From Tiliqua scincoides (taxonomy: Eukaryota; Chordata; Lepidosauria; Squamata; Scincidae), in contig NC_089830.1 in NCBI RefSeq assembly GCF_035046505.1, positions 20,009,061 to 20,073,060 of the forward strand: a DNA stretch of 64,000 bases, in the 5' to 3' direction. The translations under genes and the position numbers were made by a program. Below, in pieces: positions 12,201 through 24,102 of this stretch. Below the pieces are notes generated by a model. It did no database searches and was not told where the DNA came from. It saw nothing but the letters and a program-made list of their open reading frames with translations. Positions within the stretch are counted from its first letter, which is position 1; each line of letters opens with the position of its first letter.

Positions 12201-15200
12201 GTCAGATGTCCTTCAGTGCAACTATTCTCCCGAATGTCCATCCACGTGAAAACCCCAACCCCCTAAGCAAGGATTGACTTGTCCCAGTTTTCCAAAGATC
12301 TCAGGGCAGCATTGCATTGAGTCCTTCCAAGACTTATGTGAGTCAGGTTAGACTCAAGAGAGGATATGTGACAGGTCCAAGGTCATGCAGATAGCTTTGT
12401 GGCAGAGGATTAGACTAGATCAGGCATGCCCAACTTCGAACAGGTCGTGATCTACTTTTTCCGGCCAAAAATGCTGGTGATCTACCACCATGAAAATTAA
12501 GTTTCAAATTAGTTTCAAATTAAATTTTAACCCAATAAAGTTGGAGGATCCCCCCCATTTATAATGAACCTTCTGTCATTTACTTGGATGTGATCAGCTG
12601 TTAAGCAAATTAAGCAAAAACAAAACAGAGAGACGAAGATCTAGTAAGAACTGCGAGGGGAAATGGAAAGTACATTTTTTTCTTAAAGTTTTATTAATGA
12701 CTTTCTTTAACTGTCTTAATAACTTTCTTTAACTTTTATTGAGTAATTTGTGTTAAATTTAGGTCAAGTATCGATCCAGGCTGATCTTGCACAATCTTTA
12801 ATATTTCGCTCTTGCTCATTAGTGAGACGTCTGAGCCTGCATTTCATCCACCAGCTTTTTGAAGTTGGGTGAATATTGCGTGAGGGCCAGTCTCAGGGAA
12901 TCCTGGAGATGTTCGTCTGTCATGTTGGAACGTTGTATACTTTTTGTCATTTTCAGATGGGAAAACGCAGATTCACACAAATAAGTGGAACCAAAACAGG
13001 AGTGTACAGCTTCACTGCATCTTCTCAAGTTGGGAAATTTGTCTCTAGGCACTAGCTTCCAAAACGATTCTTGCTCAGCATGGGTCTTGAGAAAAATGTC
13101 ATTTTTAAGGGTTAATATTTCATTTCCAAGAGATGGCTTGTTCAATGAGTAATTTTTACTGATAGCAGCTGCAGTTTCTTTAATGTCCACATCTACTTTG
13201 AATGGGTATGACAAGTACTCCACAACTGTTCCAATTTTTTGGAAGTCACAGAATCTATTTTCAAATTCCTGGATAACAGAACAGATTTTTGTCACATACT
13301 TCTTATTCTGAAAAACAAAATTTGGATATTTTGGATCATTTTCCTAACACGCAGATGGTCCTGCGTGTTAGGAAAATGATCAAAAGTGTTGTTTGCAAGG
13401 TCAGTCATCATTAGCTCAAATTTGCTCTTGTAGGATGAAACTGTACTCATCATCTCACCAATGCATTTGTTTTTACCTTGTAGTTCAAGGTTCTTATCAC
13501 GTAGCTCACCTGTAAAGTCAGCGAGAAATGCCAGATCACATAACCACTCCTTATCTTCCAACTCTGCTTGGTCATCTCCCCTCTCCTTCAAAAAACTTAT
13601 TCATTCAGCAAATCACGAAATCTTTGCGGAAATTTGTGCCTACTTAGCCACCTTACATCTGTGTGCAAAATGATTTCCATTGCCCCTTCATCAAGAGTAA
13701 GATTGAAAAGCTGTCTTTGAAGTGTTCAAATACCACCAAACAATCATAAAAAAAACTCAAACACCTGTCCAGCAAACCAGATAAAATCAAATACTGCCAA
13801 ACAAGTTCAAATACCACCACAAGCGATTTAATAAATTCTGCACACAGTGTAGAATCAACGCAAAGGCAAGGCGAAATAAAATTGCAGTGTAGAATCAACG
13901 CAAAGGTTAGGCAAAATAAAATGGTTTGAACCAATTCGAAGGCAAGGCATTGGCAAGTTAGAACAAAATTGGAAAAGCCTGCCAAAATCACCAAATTCTT
14001 GACACTTGCTGTGTCTGCCCGAAAACGTTTAATAAAAGTGAACTATAAAGCGACCGATGACCAGCACATGACACAACTAATACGGTAAGTGTATTCAGTT
14101 AAAGCCCGGGCGAATGGATATCATCCGGTATATAACACACTTCTAAGGGGTGTTGGGGGCGGCGGCAGGAATGGGTGATTCTAAGAGGCAGGAGATCGGG
14201 CATGACACCAGGCCTGTGGCGTCTCGTCGCAGGGTGCGGGCGGTGGCCCCCTGGGGTGCCCACAAAACTATTGGCACAAAAACAACAAGCACCCCCAATA
14301 TACCCACAGGCAAGATTCCCGCAGGCAGGGAAAAAAGACAGGCAGAGGATCAGCAGCGGCGGCAAGCCCTCGGCAGACAACCTGCCAGCACGAGCTCTCT
14401 CCTAGCGACGGGGCCAACTGCTGGAGAGATGGAGCCAACTGGGGCTGGCGATCTACCTCTGACCCTTCCGCAATCTACAGGTAGATCACAATCTTCCTGT
14501 TGAACTTGCCTGGACTAGATGATGTGATTGGAAGACGTGATACCTGTCTTTCTCAAGAAAGCAGAGATTGGGACACGGAGAATCAAACCCTTTCCCCCAC
14601 ACTGTGGTCCTGATCCAAAAAAGCTCCCTGAGGTTATGAGCCAAGGAGGGGAAATGTATAGCCACAAATGCTGTGTTTGATAGTTGATCTGGGGATGGGT
14701 GGGTGGATTTAAGTTGGGGCCATGTGCAAAGATTTAAGACCCCCCCCCCCGGTGGGCTGCAGCCCACCAAGTTGCCCCATTCCCTTGGTTGGCAACCTTC
14801 AGTTTTTCTTTTGGGGAAAAAAAAAAAAACCTGGGAATTCCAAATCACAGAACTCCAGGAGCTTAGGGTAATGTATGTGGTTCTATATGCCATATTCACA
14901 ACAACCTTGTGAGGTAGCTTAGGCTGAGAGATAGTGTCTAACCCAGGGACACTCAGTGAGCTTTCATACCTGAATGCAGACTTGAACCCAGGGCTCCCCA
15001 TTCCTAAAAACAAATCTCTTTCCTAAAGATATCGTTTCAGCTGTGGGCAGGGCTGACCCTGTACCTCCAGGCACTTAAAGCAGTGTGTCAGTGGTTTGCT
15101 GGTGATGTGCCAGCTTTGGATTTCCCCACATCTTGGGTTGGAAAAGGAAGGGGAGTGGAGAGCAAGAGGAAGTGGAGGAGAAAGAAAAACAGTGGAGGCC

Positions 15201-18200
15201 TTTGGCTGCCTGAGGCAACGGCCTCAGTTGGCCTTATAAATGGGCTGTGACCTTCTTAGTGATCGTATTGCACTGTTCTAGCTGTCAGATCATCATGTTT
15301 TGTTGCTAGGATTATGAAGCTATTCTTCTATGCAGTTACTGGAAAGTTCCTGAGAACAACAAATGTTCTCACCCAATTTTCTACCAATTCTTTTAAACTA
15401 ATTATTTAGAAGTGACACTCGCTCACACAACCACTTGCTGTCATGGATTTCCTTCGAAAAGGATCTTGTGTTTGCTACTTTCTGTGCTCTTGTGGGACCA
15501 GGGGAATAGTGTTCCCTTAGGACAGTGTTTCTGAAACCGTGGGTCGTGAGTCAATTTCAGGTGGGTCCCCATTCATTTCAGGATCGAAATCCTGCATAAC
15601 TGATTGACCCAGACTTATTGCTGGCCAATTGGGTGATGGATCGAAATCCTACCATCCGATTGGCCCTCTAGTTAATGTTTCAACTGCACCAATCGCAGAC
15701 TGGGCGGAGCTAAAGGGATATAAAAGCCAGGGGTGTTTGCCTTGTGTCAGATTCATTCAGATTCATTGCCAGGTCCTGTTCTGAAGATGGAATAAACGTA
15801 TTGAGCTGTTATCTCTATGCCTTCCTTTATTCGCATGGACCCACTATATAACAGAAGCTATGCCATTTCTCCTGAAACTAGAGGTGACAGGGCAAAACTG
15901 ATGTCATTTTTGGATTCAGAACCCCAAATGTACCCAGGAATAGGTCTAACTTTTAAGGCACCAAAATGTGTGTGTGTGTGTGTGCGCGCGCGCAGGTCTA
16001 TGTTATGTGTGATGTGAAGAAGCACCTCCTTTTGGCTGCAATCCTAACCACACTTCCCTGAGAATAAGCCCCATTGAACAAAATAGGACTTACTTCTGAG
16101 TTGACCTGGTTAGGATTGTGCCCTTAGTCCATCTTATCATTTTTAGAGGATTGGGGGGGGGGTGTCACACCTTTTGTTGAAGAGAAGCATTAACACATCT
16201 TTGTTCAGTGGTTGCCTGCAGGCAGTGGTGTCGTTAGGGGTGTATGGTCCACACCGGGTGATGCGCACAAGGGAAGGGTGACACCACTACTTACCCAAAT
16301 TTTTAAAATCTTGTTTTTTTGAATAATACTGTCATGTTATATATCAATCGACGTGTAATGTCATGCAGAATGCAGTGAAACAAACTCCGTTGAAATATCT
16401 CTATTCTATCAAAAGTTATAGCCAAAAAACCAGCAGAAATGGGGTGATGGTTCATCACCATGCCCAGAGCCTGGGGTGTTGCCCCCCCCCCACTGCATGG
16501 GAGGAGGTCCATCATAGGGGTGACATGTGGGCTTCCTGCACTGGGTGATGCAAACCCTAGGGATGCCAAGGCCTGCAGGAGTCTTAGGAAGAAGGAAAAG
16601 AGTAGGTAAGTGTCTTGCCACAGCTCCTCTCCACTGGGCCTTGTGCCCGCTTAAGGCTAATTAGCTTCCCTTGTTAAACTCACAAGTGCAGCAGGCAAAA
16701 GTCAGAGTCCAGAAATGATATGCAAGGTCACAGTCCAAGGTCAAACTCCGGTCTGGTCAGGTCTCCTCTGGGTCAGGGTAGCCTTTGGTCCTTCTGAAGC
16801 TGCCTTTTATCCTTGGATGTCTCATAATCCAAAATGCAGCTCAGCTGTGAGCTACCTTGCTAGCCCCTTGTTAAGTCCAAATTAGGCTCAGCTGAGCCAT
16901 CCCTTCAGTCCATGTCCATTCAAAGTCCCATCAAGGTCAAATGAAGCTCAGAGTGTCCATCAGAGTCCCATTGGCCTTGATTGATTACAGCTGTGGAGCC
17001 AGCCCTTCCCTTCCCAGAGCTGTCAACCAGCTGTCAAAACATGGAATCGCTGTCAACACCACATCATCCACCTGATGATCTTCTGATCTTCCATTACAGT
17101 AAGGGAAAGGATGTTCCTATGATGATCCCTCTCTGGGGTAAAATGATTGTTTTATTTTTTCTCTTTATAGTTGGCGCATCCAGTGTGGAAACAGGTGAGG
17201 ACTTATAACCATTCAGCTAAAGTTGTTTTCTCATTGATTATCTATCTATACGTCTACGTGTCTATATATGTGTATTAAGGCTGCCGCCTTAAGCAAATCT
17301 TAGCCCATTAATCAAGAGAGTTTCACCAGCTTGCTTCATCAATGAAATCTGTAACCTTGATTCACAGTGCAGTTCCAGGCAGGCTTCCTCAGAAGAAAGG
17401 TCCATTGTATTCAATGGAGTTCCCTCCTAGATAAATGTGCATAGGATTGCAGCCCTAAATAACTATTGGAAGGAGAAAAAAAAAAAGCATCCTTTGTTTT
17501 GCATTCGTGCCTGTCTATGGAGGCAGAGGCTAACTTCTTGGTAGACTGCATGAGAGTGAAGGGAGAAAGCCTCTTCTAAGAGGAAGCCAACCATCTGCAG
17601 TTCTTTTAATGAAAGTGCGTACTAAAAATAATTAACATTTAAAGAAAGGAAATCTGTTGCCTGACTGATCATGAGTGTATCTTAAGTTGATTGAAAGCAG
17701 GGGTTTAATCCATCCATCCATCCATCAAAGGTTGCTGCCTTAATGCAGGTGTATGAGAATGTAAGAAAAGCCCTGCTGGATCAACACCATCTTGTCCGGT
17801 GCTCATGTTGACCCACCAGCTGCCCCAGAAGCAGAAGTTAAAGGCATAACCCTCTTCTACAATTGCCCCACCCCCCGCAATGGGTATTCGGAGGCTTGAT
17901 GCATCTGAATCTGGATACACGCACACACATGAACGTACACATGCACAAAAAGTAATGGAACTATTTTGTATATGTTTGTCTCCAGAATCATGAGCTTTCT
18001 CTACTCATCTTGTAACCTTCAAGCCCCACTAGAGAATCTGCACGCAGAGCAATGTTTGGGGCCTGGAAGGGGCTCCTCTTGCTTTACAGTGGAGCCTATA
18101 GTTTTGGACTGCTTGCCATCCTCTGCACAGGAGAAAGCTCAAAACAGTTTTGTTGCATACCAGCCTTTTGGAGAAGGGGGATTTGGGGTTGGAAAAGAGG

Positions 18201-20069
18201 TAGAGTCCAAGGGTTAACGCCCCTCTTCTATGTTGGGGAATCAGATCTGAGAGCAGAGGCTCCCAGACCTTAAACAGCTATTTTTCTTCCTCACCTGTGC
18301 ATTTTAGTGACATGCCAGCCTGCACCTGCTGAAACTCTCCCTTTACTACACCATTGGTGACTTAGAGCAGGGGTCTCCAAACCCCGGCCCGGGGGCCAGA
18401 TGCAGCCCGCAGAGACCCTCTGTCTGGCCTGCGACCAACCTCTGATCCTGAGAGCCTCTGGCCCAGTTGGCCAAACACAACCAGAGTTGTGCTTGTGAGG
18501 TGGGGGAATGGGGGTCCATTTTAGTGTGTGTGCTTTATTTCTTGGGCTGTGTTGGTGCTTGGAGAAATCCTAGACATTTGAGTCCATTCATTCATTCATT
18601 TCAGTTATTCATCTAAGTTCCATCTCTAATGTATTTATTTAAATTTTATATCTAATTTTTTTTTCCGGCCCTCGACCCTGTGCCAGATATTTGATGTGGC
18701 TCTTCAGCCGAAAAGTTTAGAGACCCCTGACTTAGAGTGACTTTAAGCAGTGTTGACAAAGCACCCTCTAGTGATTCTTTAGTGTATTGCAAACGTATTT
18801 GGGTCTGACTTCTTTCCTGTCGCTCACAGGGAGTGATGGATACTGTTACCACATCTCCACAGGCATCATGGTGGGAATTATAGCAGGAGATATTGGCCTC
18901 ACGATGCTTTTCCTCATCCCTGTCTATTACTGCGCTCGGCGAAAGACCAAAGAACCAATTTATGAGAGTAAGTCAGTCCTCTGAAGCCCCAAGAGGGCAA
19001 AACTCTGAGGAACATCTTCTGGAAGGGGTGGAATCATAGGTTTCCCTCTGGAGAGCTGTGTGAGATGAAGGAGGAGCAGGATTTTGGAAGAGATGGACAT
19101 TGCAGAGGCAATAACTGCTCTATGGCTCAATTCGGAGGTTTATAGAACCCAAACAAGAGGCCAATTGAGATGATGGATTGGCTGGAGGATCCTGTCTCCA
19201 TCTACCTCTCTGCCTCCACTCCTCCTCCTCCTATTCTCTGGATTCCCCATCAAAAGAAAAAAATCCAGAAGGAAATATCCAGTGCATTAGGTAGACAGCT
19301 AGTTTTCTGCTTGCAGGGAGTTTTTGTAATGTAGAGAGCATTCAGAATAGTATCCCCCCCACCCAACTGGTATGAATGATTGATTTTTCCACATTTTTAT
19401 ACCACCCTTCCTCTAAGGAGCTCAGAGTAGTGTACCTCCCCTCCTTTTTACCTCACAACAACCCTGTTAGGTAGGGGAGGCTGAGAGAGATGGTGACTGG
19501 CCCAAGGTCACCTAGGAAGCTCCACGGCTGAGCCAGGTTTGAACTTGACCGAGTCCTGATTTGAACCTGGTTCTTCCAGTTCTCCCAAACCACTACATCA
19601 TCCTGGTTGTTGACCACCACATCACTCTGCTGCCCACACCTCATTCTGCTACATGTAAAAATCCACATATATTCAAGGTTTTTGCTCCAGTGTCTCGGTT
19701 TTCTGTGAAATGGGTACAGTAATGATGTATCTCACCAGATGGGTACCCAAGAGACAGATGTACAAAGCTCATTAGCAGCATATAGGGTTAATACTTCTTG
19801 TTCTACGGGTTGCAGTTCTCCAGCAAGATAAGACATTTTTTTCATTGAACGTTGGTTAATGTCAGGTTATGCAGCCATGAAGTTGTCCATTGTATATTAC
19901 AACTGCCCAGTTTAAAAAAGGGAATGAAAGCCAAGATATCAACTGTCTAGCTGGCTAAAACCAGCCAGGTAGAATCTTTTGCCCCAATGGATGTGGTTAT
20001 ATTTAATTTTTCTGTCATTCCATAGATGAACTGAGGGATTACATTAACGTGACTAGACCACAGAAGTGA
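9221..20069 (+). CDS. HCST: HCST (DAP10-like) transmembrane signalling adaptor, 4 exons
   Basis: Exons are 9221-9260, 17171-17194, 18830-18967 and 20026-20069; all junctions are GT-AG and phase 1, giving 81 residues (human DAP10 has 93). Seen: a signal peptide at residues 1 to about 18 (MWGFTFSILCLLI start), a tiny ectodomain with one Cys (C27), a transmembrane helix at about 33-56 with Asp42 and Thr46, then CAR at 56-58 as in DAP10, and a tail with YEN (66-68) and YINV (73-76). Known: DAP10 pairs through its membrane Asp with basic residues of NKG2D-type receptors and signals by a YINM motif that recruits PI3K p85 and Grb2. Context: convergent with TYROBP, as in mammals. Odd: Val replaces the Met needed for a YxxM site, and the Asp-x3-Thr pattern is DAP12-like. 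A TYROBP paralogue without an ITAM is the alternative. Introns are swollen by repeats (intron 1 is 7.9 kb). Confidence 0.85.
9562..9921 (-). mobile_element. hAT MITE, CAGTGTTTCTCAAAC class, full length
   Basis: 360 bp with an exact 8-bp duplication CATTAGGG (9554-9561, 9922-9929). Ends are CGGTGGTTCTCAC and GTTTGAGAAATGCTG. No coding capacity. It lies in HCST intron 1. Confidence 0.85.
10201..10276 (+). mobile_element. About 75-bp miniature TTAA-type element
   Basis: CCATTTCTGCCCA at the left is mirrored by TGGGCAGAAATAGGTTAA at the right. The outer repeat and TTAA suggest a piggyBac-like miniature. The left TTAA reads TTGA here. Confidence 0.55.
10676..10889 (+). mobile_element. Partial MITE of CAGTGGTGT class
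   Basis: The interior GGATATATCTCAATGCAG and the right end GCGATTACACTG match the copies above; the left end is not clear. It makes up the tail of a 247-codon chance frame that starts at 10021. Confidence 0.65.
10966..11110 (-). mobile_element. 5S rRNA-derived SINE
   Basis: A near full copy in HCST intron 1, with body GGCCTGACCCTGCTTAGCTT on the + strand. Confidence 0.92.
11619..11850 (+). mobile_element. tRNA-derived SINE
   Basis: Full copy, GAGCCAGGGTGGTGCAGTGA to an AATAAATAAA tail, with the B-box-like GGTTCAAATCTC. Older relics on - at 11452-11562 and 12293-12412 look related. Confidence 0.88.
12421..14512 (-). mobile_element. hAT DNA transposon with decayed ZBED5-like transposase
   Basis: The 2,092-bp element is flanked by a perfect 8-bp duplication GACTAGAT (12413-12420 and 14513-14520). 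Ends begin CAGGCA on both strands, and GTGATCTAC recurs inside each end. The transposase runs on - in pieces at about 13994-12819. The last piece (13295-12819) holds the hAT C-terminal dimerisation region, with ESFWKLVPRDKFPNL and YLCESAFSHLKMTKSIQRSN as in ZBED5/SCAND3-type proteins. Stops and frame changes separate the pieces, so it is not functional. About 45-bp units repeat twice near 13845-13920. It sits at the edge of an older tRNA SINE relic. Confidence 0.9.
13334..13381. repeat. Perfect 21-bp palindrome within the hAT transposase
   Basis: Arms 13334-13354 and 13361-13381 are perfect inverted copies around the loop ATGGTC. This is local and not a terminal repeat. Confidence 0.95.
14860..15005 (-). 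mobile_element. tRNA-derived SINE, diverged
   Basis: Retains AACCTTGTGAGGTAGCTTAG and GAACCCAGGGCTCC on the forward strand; both ends are decayed. Confidence 0.65.
15523..15595 (+). mobile_element. Fragment of CAGTGTTTCTCAAAC-class MITE
   Basis: The left end only: CAGTGTTTCTGAAACCGTGG and the shared GGTGGGTCCCCATTCATTTC. The remainder is missing or too diverged. Confidence 0.6.
16223..16571 (-). mobile_element. MITE of CAGTGGTGT class with 8-bp duplication
   Basis: 349 bp, perfect duplication CCTGCAGG (16215-16222, 16572-16579). The interior GAAATATCTCTATTCTATCA is shared with copies at 10676, 25600, 25877 and 52569. The duplication lacks the central TA of the other MITEs. Confidence 0.8.
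17745..17935 (-). mobile_element. CR1-like tail, diverged
   Basis: GAATGTAAGAAAAGCCCTGC TGGATCA at the left marks a reversed CR1 tail of another subfamily. It sits in HCST intron 2. Confidence 0.55.
18368..18729 (+). mobile_element. hAT MITE, CAGGGGTCTCCAAAC class
   Basis: 362 bp with ends CAGGGGTCTCCAAACC and TTTAGAGACCCCTG, and an exact duplication ACTTAGAG (18360-18367, 18730-18737). It ends about 100 bp before HCST exon 3. Confidence 0.88.
19384..19610 (-). mobile_element. tRNA-derived SINE
   Basis: A near full copy in HCST intron 3, between the membrane exon and the last exon. Confidence 0.85.
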
Positions 20070-20331
20070 TCTTTCCCCCCATCTGGATCTCATCTTGGAC
20101 TTGGACTGAATATGACTGAAACCATCACTTCTGACCCCACAGCTGAATGGAGGGGCTGGGTGGGTTGGGGGGGGTGTCCTCTTTTTGGTGGGCACCAAGT
20201 CTTCTCAAGTGTGAAATACTGCAACATTATGGCTGGGAAAGGGGGAAAAAATGTGGATTTTTTAAAAAAAATTTTAATGGAAAGAAACCATTCCTACCAC
20301 CATTAATTCCAGTGCTTCATATGAATTAAGG

Positions 20332-20718
20332 CAGTGGTTCTCAGTGAGTTGGGACCCAATTTTTGGCGAGTCGCGAAACTGACAAGGCAAATTAGGTTTT
20401 GTGTATCGAGGGTTAAACAAGCCGCTACTTCGGGGAGGGAGGAGCACTGCTGCCCAATTACCATTATAGCCACACCCCTTGGCTCTCATAAATCAGGCAG
20501 CGGCCTCTAGTGCTGCCACTAGAGTGTTCTAGATCTGATGAATGTGGAGCTCAACAAATGCTCCAGAAGGTGGTTCCCCACCACCACCACGATAAAAAGG
20601 ATAAAAACAGAGGCTTGAGTGAGTGGTAAACACTTTAAGACTTGCAAAACTAGGTGGGTCCCAATAGAGTGTCATTTTAAAAAGTGGGTCTCGGTACTAA
20701 ACTGTTTGGGAACCACTG
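20332..20718 (+). mobile_element. hAT MITE related to the TTCTCA class
   Basis: Termini are CAGTGGTTCTCAG and GGGAACCACTG. Flanking 8-mers are AATTAAGG and ATTTAAGG, one mismatch. It lies just beyond the HCST stop codon. Confidence 0.75.
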
Positions 20719-21439
20719 ATTTAAGGTATTGATTATTAGTTCAGTCCTTCCCTAATGGGCAACCTAATTCTAACCTGCACTGGTGCAGCTGAGCCGCACA
20801 GCCCATGCTATATCCAGCACAGGTAAGGAGCAGGTTGGAGTTCTCCTTGGATTAAGGGAATATTGTCCTCCTTACCCTGAGTAACACTCCCACCTGCCCA
20901 ATGGGGCCAATTGGATCTGTGCCAGCTAAATTGTTGGCGCAAGTCTGAGCGGCCCCATGTAGGTCTGGTAGGGAGCATAGAATATGGCAGAGGCCTCCTC
21001 CTCTGGGGCCTGATCTGCCCGTTCTCCCCTCCCTGAAATGCCTCCTCTTAGTCTACCCTTCCCAAGCCCCTGTGCGGCTTGGTGCTTTTCTTACCTGCCC
21101 CAGTGGCAGCTACTTTGGATGCAGGACCAGCACACTGTCTGCACTAGAGTAGCAGCAAACATGCTTTATGGGATGTTTGTGACACTTTAGGCTGGCGCAG
21201 CGGCTGCTACATTGTCAGAACTATAATTTAGGATTGGGCTGTGAATTTGATTTGGCTCTTTCTGTATGGACTGACCCGGTGCCCTGCTTGTCGATGGCAG
21301 CTGGCCTTCTAGAATGTTCTAGAGGTCCCTCCAATTATCCAGCCTCCACCATGCATATGAACGAGGATGTGGGATTTCCCTTGGAGATCTCAGGGATTGA
21401 ACCCGGCTCTTTCCCAGTCTATGCACAGATTTTCTAGAG

Positions 21440-21909
21440 CAGGGGTGTCCAAACCCCAGCCCTGGGGCCACTTGCGGCCCTTGAGGCCTCTCAATGCAGC
21501 CCTCAGGGAGCCCCCAGTCTCCAATGAGCCTCTGGCCCTCCGGAGATTTGTTGGAGCACGCACTGGCCTGACGCAGCTGCTCTCAGCATGAAGGCATCTG
21601 TTTGGCCTCTCACGTGAGCTGTATGGGATGAGGGCTCCCTCCACTGCTTGCTGTTTCATGTCTGTGATGCAGTAGCAGCAGCAAAGGAAAGGCTGGTCTT
21701 GCTTTGTGCAAGGCCTTTTATAGGCCTTAAGCTATTGCAAGACATTCATTCATTCATACAAGTTCATCTTTAATATATTCATTTATGTAAACTTATGTAA
21801 ATTTATTCAAATTTTAAATGTAAATTAATTATTTCCCCCCCCCCCCGGCCCCTGACACAATGTTGGAGAGATGATGTGGCCCTCCTGCCAAAAACTTTGG
21901 ACACCCCTG
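21440..21909 (+). mobile_element. hAT MITE, CAGGGGTGTCCAAAC class
   Basis: 470 bp with ends CAGGGGTGTCCAAAC and TTTGGACACCCCTG. Flanks are TTCTAGAG (21432-21439) and CTCTAGAG (21910-21917). The right flank also serves the next MITE. Confidence 0.85.
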
Positions 21910-21917
21910 CTCTAGAG

Positions 21918-22145
21918 CAGTGATTTTCAACCTTTTTCGTCTCACAGCACACTGACAAGGTACTAAAATTGTCAAGGTACACCATCAGTGTTTTGATAAC
22001 TGGCAAGGCGTACTGTGCTGTTGGTGGAGAGCTCACATCCCCATTGGCCCTGTTAACAAATGACCCTCCCCCAAACTCTCGCGGCACACCTGCAGACCAT
22101 TTATGGCACACCAGCGTGCCACGGCACAGTGGTTGAAAATGGCTG
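21918..22145 (+). mobile_element. hAT MITE, CAGTGATTTTCAACC class
   Basis: 228 bp with an exact duplication CTCTAGAG (21910-21917, 22146-22153). It begins CAGTGATTTTCAACC and ends GGTTGAAAATGGCTG. It is inserted exactly at the duplication left by the preceding MITE. Confidence 0.88.
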
Positions 22146-22153
22146 CTCTAGAG

Positions 22154-22514
22154 TGTAGATGTCTGGATCCAATCAGATCTCGCTTCCTGTATCAATTGCA
22201 CCCGTGACCTGGCCCTCACATCGCCTAGTAACAAAGAGTTTTGCTAGGAGAAAGTTTGCTGATCCCATAATAAAAGATTTATTCCGCCGTGACAGCATCA
22301 CTCAATTTTACTTAGCCCGGCTCATCTCTGAAGAGGCTTCCCAGATCTTTTTAATCAAGTAAATGATTGTACGCAAAGCACAAATGGACTTGGGATTTTG
22401 CTTTCTTTGTAATGGATGATGCAACCGGTTGATCTGTAAAGCTGACCTCGGCAAATTCCAACAAGAACAATTTTCTATTAATATTCTTGGGCTGAGACAG
22501 TTACTTCAGGGTGG

Positions 22515-22564
<50 letters not shown>

Positions 22565-23940
22565 GTTGTTGTTGCTGTTGTTTGTTGTTTTTTGGTGCTT
22601 GCTCTGAAAATAAGAATGAATTGTGTTGAAGATAGCCATGAAACATAGCTATGCGCTTGTGGACCCTAATGGGCAGAGACTGTAGCACTGGCACATAACG
22701 CTGTTGGATTGGGACATAACTATAGCCACTTGGTGTGTATGTGTGCCTTGCCTTGCAACAGGGCTGGGCTTGTTCAATGTACTTCTGGGCATTGCCAGTC
22801 AGGAAGCATGGTCCCAGCCATGGAAGCACATCCCAAGGAGAAAGAACCTTGTGGGGAGTGTCTAGTCTGCCCATACTGTAGCCACTTGGACTGTGGCCCT
22901 GCGCATGCATGTGCCTTGCAGGTCTGCAACAGGTCTGGGTCTGTCCTTGAAAATCAGCTTGATATCTTTTTTTCCCTATGAAAGGAGCAGCAGGAAGTTA
23001 GGAAGGGGGGTGCACAATTTTTGACTTTGTCAGTCCAAGGACAAACTAGAGTTGATATAGAACATGAGTCAATAGGTTCTCCTATAGTTTTTAACAGATA
23101 GAATAGCAATTCTGGTTGAATAGCAAAACTGGATCAGGACCAGTGTGCTGGGAGAGGTGGATTAACCCTTCTCCCCCATGAAAATTGACCTCTTTGGATC
23201 TACTATTTGATCTACAGGGGGACGAATGAATGAACACACACACACACACATATGATATTTGGGAAGCTCTTTGTGCTTACGGTTTGTGTCTTGTGCAATT
23301 AGAAGCGGAGGGAAGCCTGAGAGACAGGAAGCTGTATTGTTGTGTAAGATTCTTCTGCCTGCATCACATCTTCAGCTTGGGATGGGTCAAACCTGCTGGG
23401 TTGGGGAGTGGCTCTGCACATGCTCAGAGGCTCTCTGCCCTCAGTGCTTTCCATCCAAAAAGGCAATTCCCCTGGGAACTGTCCCCAGAACACTGTGTGT
23501 GCTCAGGGACCCAGTGCTCAAAGGTGTCAGAATTTTGGTTAACAAAAAATAAGCAAATCCTTGTAGAAAACCAATAGGTATTTGTGCTTGTCAACTCTTC
23601 AGCAAAAGTTTAATTTTGTGAAAGGCTGATTTTCTTCCAGATTTCTGGAACTTTCTTCAAGATCTGGTAATGAAGGGTGACAGTGACTAGTGGGGAGTCA
23701 CTAATGATGACAGTGACTCCCCAAGTCCAGCCTTCAGGATAATGCCTCTTAAGAATTGGCTGCAGGTACAATATGCCTCCTCTGCTCTACAATCGTTCTC
23801 TTAAGAGCAATTGTAATTTTTAATCTGCCTTCCCCCATCCCATTGTGGCTGTTCCAGCGGAGCCCACAAGATGGCAGCACCATATGCATTCATATTGTCA
23901 GTTTTCAGTTGTCACTTTGGCTTTTGTTGGTTATTCATAA
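22154..23940. other. HCST-TYROBP intergenic, no gene recognised
   Basis: Apart from the TG microsatellite, no exon with conserved motifs or paired splice sites was seen. Confidence 0.5.
22520..22590. repeat. (TG)n and TTG-rich microsatellite
   Basis: About 20 TG units followed by a TTG run. Confidence 0.95.
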
Positions 23941-24102
23941 CTTGGTTGGTTGGTTGGCAACCTTCAGTCTCGAAAGACTATGGTATAAGCCTACAGCACC
24001 CGGTATTCCCAAGCGGTCTCCCATCCAAGTACTAACCAGGCCTGACCCTGCTTAGCTTCTGAGATCAGACGAGATCGGGCATGTGCAGGGTAACAGTTGC
24101 TG
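23941..24102 (-). mobile_element. 5S rRNA-derived SINE
   Basis: A near full copy reaching GGGCATGTGCAGGGTAACAG; one of the least diverged in the window. Confidence 0.93.

Noticed and set aside
22506-22629. Cysteine/valine-rich peptides
   Set aside because: Translations of the TG microsatellite.
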